From positions 434,001 to 498,000 of the forward strand of contig NZ_JACVFC010000002.1 of assembly GCF_014529935.1 (NCBI RefSeq): DNA of 64,000 nt, in the 5' to 3' direction. The first letter of the stretch is position 1. Each line of letters begins with the position of its first letter. The notes under the pieces are model-generated. The model ran no database searches. It was not told the DNA's origin and saw nothing but the letters and a program-made list of their open reading frames with translations. This DNA comes from Chitinophaga qingshengii (GTDB lineage Bacteria > Bacteroidota > Bacteroidia > Chitinophagales > Chitinophagaceae). Below, in pieces: positions 62,745-64,000 of the stretch. A program made the position numbers and the translations under genes.

Positions 62745-64000
62745 ATGAGAAATTTTCTCCTGGCAGCACTGCTATGCCTATACGGGAATACTGCCGCACA
62801 GTCCTTTTCTTTTCCCCGGGCAACTGCCACCCATCCGGCTATATTACAACGCGCCATGCCGGTATTAGCCCAACAGGTATTGCCGTTGCTCCAACCCCGT
62901 GACGACACCTGGGGATACCTCCAGCAGCGGTTGATGGTAGAACTGACCGCACAGCACTACACAGCAGCGCTGCAAACCATTCAACAGTACCGCAACGCCT
63001 ATGCGCAAAGTGATGCAGACAAAGCCGGTGTAAGGCTTATCCAATATGAGACCTATGCCCGGTCCATGCTGGACAAAGTGCCGTTCCGGAAAGCATTTCA
63101 ATCCTCACTGGCACGCCTGCACGCAGGCAACCGCTATGACCTGGACAACTGGTATACCTGCGACAGTGCCTACCTGGCGGCCGATTTGCAACGGCAGTTG
63201 TCTCAGCTATCAGAGCGGGACAACATTACGTTACCCGAAGCTATACAGTTGTGCCGGCGTTATACCAGCTGGCAGTTGCTTCCCCCTTTAGCCGCCATGG
63301 CGAGGCCTTTGCTGCAACAGGTAAACCGCCGGCATTATCTTATTCAGGACAGTCTGCTGATTACCACCCGCGACAGCGTACCCGTGTCCGCTATCGTAGT
63401 GCGTCCCCTACAACAACAGCAACCGTTACCCGTGATTTTTTTCTTCAGCATTTACACCGATGGCAGCAATCTTGGTGTAGCCAAAGAAGCGGCTGACAAA
63501 GGTTACGTTGGCGTAGTGGCTAATACCCGGGGCAAGCGGCTCAGCCCTGTTGCCCCGGTACCCTATGAACACGACGGCAACGATGCCCGTGATGTCATTG
63601 ACTGGATCAGCCGGCAGCCATGGTGCAACGGCAGCATCGGCATGTATGGCGGCAGTTATGTAGGGTTCACCCAGTGGGCCGCCGTGAAAAACGGCGTACC
63701 GCCCGCGCTGAAAACCATAGTACCTTCCGCCGCCGTGGTACCGGGTTTTGACGTACCCAAAGAAAACAATGTTTTCATGAGTTTCGTATATCCATGGATA
63801 CCCTACACCACAAACGATAAATTTCTCGATAACACGACCTACTACGACCGCGATCGCTGGCGCCATATGCAGTTCCAATGGTACCATAGCGGCGCAGCTT
63901 ATCAAACGCTGGACAGTATCGATGGCACGCCTAATCCTGTGTTTCATCGTTGGTTGAAACACCCGGACTATGATGCCTACTGGCAAAACATGACCGCCTA
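62745..64000 (+). CDS. CocE/NonD-family (X-Pro dipeptidyl-peptidase type) hydrolase, 3' end outside window
   Basis: The frame runs from the ATG at 62745 to the window end: 418 codons, no stop. A signal peptide (RNFLLAALLCLYGNTAAQ) shows secretion. The first 190 residues are helical and of no recognised family. Then an alpha/beta-hydrolase of the peptidase S15/CocE type begins: LITTRDSVPVSAIVVRPL, FFFSIYTDGSNLG, VANTRGKRLSP, YEHDGNDARDVIDWISRQPW and the nucleophile elbow GMYGGSYVGFTQW, with Ser as nucleophile. The catalytic Asp and His would lie beyond the window. Family members cleave ester or amide bonds, some of them X-Pro dipeptides. It directly follows the LytTR regulator. Confidence 0.88.
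   Translation, partial: MRNFLLAALLCLYGNTAAQSFSFPRATATHPAILQRAMPVLAQQVLPLLQPRDDTWGYLQQRLMVELTAQHYTAALQTIQQYRNAYAQSDADKAGVRLIQYETYARSMLDKVPFRKAFQSSLARLHAGNRYDLDNWYTCDSAYLAADLQRQLSQLSERDNITLPEAIQLCRRYTSWQLLPPLAAMARPLLQQVNRRHYLIQDSLLITTRDSVPVSAIVVRPLQQQQPLPVIFFFSIYTDGSNLGVAKEAADKGYVGVVANTRGKRLSPVAPVPYEHDGNDARDVIDWISRQPWCNGSIGMYGGSYVGFTQWAAVKNGVPPALKTIVPSAAVVPGFDVPKENNVFMSFVYPWIPYTTNDKFLDNTTYYDRDRWRHMQFQWYHSGAAYQTLDSIDGTPNPVFHRWLKHPDYDAYWQNMTA

Noticed and set aside
1..64000. tRNA, rRNA, riboswitch or replication origin
   Set aside because: I saw no sequence resembling these by reading; a covariance-model scan was not possible.

Overview
The window looks like chromosome of a Chitinophaga-like Bacteroidota, order Chitinophagales. 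The signs are SusC/SusD and other TonB-dependent receptors, FecR anti-sigma factors paired with ECF sigma factors, a type IX secretion C-terminal domain, a GLPGLI-like protein, many lipoproteins with a Cys-ending signal, and promoters of the Bacteroidota type (TTG, about 19 bases, TAnnTTTG). I see no rRNA, tRNA, CRISPR array, transposase or phage gene. The assignment rests on gene content and my own reading; no search was run.

Layout. 1-6.7 kb: a truncated lipoprotein gene divergent from a two-component system (kinase and OmpR-type regulator), followed by an outer-membrane beta-barrel receptor and a GLPGLI-like protein. Nearly the same box, in opposite orientation, precedes the kinase and the receptor. 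6.8-17.7 kb: one 3645-residue surface protein with about 22 DUF11 repeats and a type IX sorting domain. 18-25.2 kb: a MarR-AraC-SDR cluster divergent from an unknown protein, with a duplicated palindrome over both promoters; then a DUF3995 protein, a chromate transporter and a 532-residue protein of unknown function. 25.2-32.1 kb: a 171-base inverted-repeat element, then an RND efflux operon (adaptor, pump, outer-membrane factor) divergent from a Cys-rich SufR-like regulator, with overlapping promoters and a palindromic operator.

32.1-41.9 kb: a polysaccharide utilisation locus of ECF sigma, FecR, STN-containing SusC, SusD, a GH144/glycoamylase-family enzyme and a GH43-like enzyme with a discoidin-like module. 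The GH144 relative suggests beta-1,2-glucan as substrate. 42.0-59.5 kb (minus strand): a long regulated locus of ECF sigma, FecR, STN-type TonB-dependent receptor, two lipoproteins, three lipoproteins with two FAS1 domains each, an Oar-like TonB-dependent protein, an IPT/NHL lipoprotein and, at the end, an ecotin-type protease inhibitor. It is built like a utilisation locus but has no SusD and no enzyme; I regard it as the best candidate for an undescribed system. 59.7-64 kb: a GT87-like membrane protein, a LytS/LytTR-type two-component pair and the start of a CocE/NonD-type hydrolase that runs off the window.

Two trans-envelope signalling units (sigma, anti-sigma, receptor with STN domain) lie back to back and serve two different uptake or surface programmes. 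Several local regulators sit beside recognisable operators, so much of the regulation in this window can be read from the sequence.
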